From NCBI GenBank assembly GCA_002350465.1, contig DEEW01000186.1, positions 2,726 to 8,321 on the forward strand: 5,596 nucleotides of DNA, read 5' to 3'. Source of the DNA: Lachnospiraceae bacterium UBA2868 (GTDB taxonomy: Bacteria; Bacillota_A; Clostridia; Lachnospirales; Lachnospiraceae). The number at the start of each line of letters is the position of its first letter. Position 1 is the first letter of the stretch. The translations under genes were made by a program, and so were the position numbers. Positions 5,463 through 5,596 of this stretch are shown here, piece after piece. The notes beneath the pieces are model-generated. The model did no database searches. It was not told the origin of the DNA and saw only the letters and a list, made by a program, of their open reading frames with translations.

Positions 5463-5596
5463 ATGGCAATTTCAAACGAAGCCGCCAAAATAATCAAAAC
5501 GGGAACAGCTGCATTATCCGACAAAAAGGCGGAGAATATTAAGGTTATAGATATTTCGGAGATAAGTGTTATAGCCGATGCACTTGTAATAGCAAG
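5463..5596 (+). CDS. rsfS: Ribosome silencing factor RsfS (YbeB/RsfA family), N-terminal part
   Basis: The first 44 codons are inside the window and the rest lies beyond its edge. RsfS binds L14 on the 50S subunit and blocks joining with 30S when nutrients are scarce. The visible sequence MAISNEAAKIIKTGTAALSDKKAENIKVIDISEIS fits the RsfS N-terminus (helix, then DKKAENI-VIDISEIS, then ADALVIA where many relatives have a DYFVIAS-like strand). The ATG follows the yqeK stop with no gap, and AGGAG at 5448-5452 in the end of yqeK is its ribosome site. Placement after nadD and yqeK is the standard Firmicutes order and supports the call. Completeness cannot be judged. Confidence 0.93.
   Translation, partial: MAISNEAAKIIKTGTAALSDKKAENIKVIDISEISVIADALVIA

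Overview
The window is a stretch of chromosomal housekeeping DNA from a Gram-positive, Firmicutes-type bacterium, most likely a member of the Clostridia close to Lachnospiraceae. This placement is inference. It rests on moderate-to-low GC by eye, strong AGGAGG ribosome binding sites, the gene order rplU-prp-rpmA-obg-yhbY-nadD-yqeK-rsfS, an L27 protein with a cleavable N-terminal extension next to its processing protease, and a GGGtGRT-family protein, which I recall mainly from anaerobes. All genes lie on the + strand and are tightly packed. There is no intergenic gap above about 115 bases and no sign of mobile DNA, CRISPR, tRNA or rRNA.

Region 1 (1-1476) holds the 3' end of a GGGtGRT-family gene of unknown biochemical function. 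Seven bases later comes alr, the alanine racemase that supplies D-alanine for peptidoglycan. There is no terminator between them, so they are probably co-transcribed.

Region 2 (1477-2570) is the L21/L27 transcription unit. A near-consensus promoter (TTGACA, 17-base spacer, TAAAAT) begins on the base after the alr stop codon. It is followed by a structured 5' leader that resembles the ribosomal protein L21 leader family, then rplU (L21), prp (the cysteine protease that trims L27) and rpmA (L27 with the trimmed N-terminal peptide). A perfect 13-bp hairpin with a T-tract closes the unit.

Region 3 (2579-5596) is obg (ribosome-assembly GTPase), yhbY (RNA-binding ribosome assembly factor), nadD (NAD biosynthesis), yqeK (HD-domain Ap4A hydrolase) and the first 44 codons of rsfS (ribosome silencing factor), which runs off the window. 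nadD, yqeK and rsfS are separated by 0-11 bases and yhbY-nadD by 1 base, so these four look like one operon. The Obg start codon lies only 9 bases after the T-tract of the rpmA terminator, which leaves no room for a separate promoter. How obg is transcribed is the main regulatory question here.

The theme is ribosome construction and control (L21, L27, Prp, Obg, YhbY, RsfS) with two nucleotide-metabolism enzymes (NadD, YqeK). I see no strong evidence for an undescribed system. The points most worth a second look are the terminator against obg, the L21 leader, a 15-bp tandem duplication that doubles a Shine-Dalgarno-like sequence before yhbY, and the uncharacterised GGGtGRT gene next to alr.
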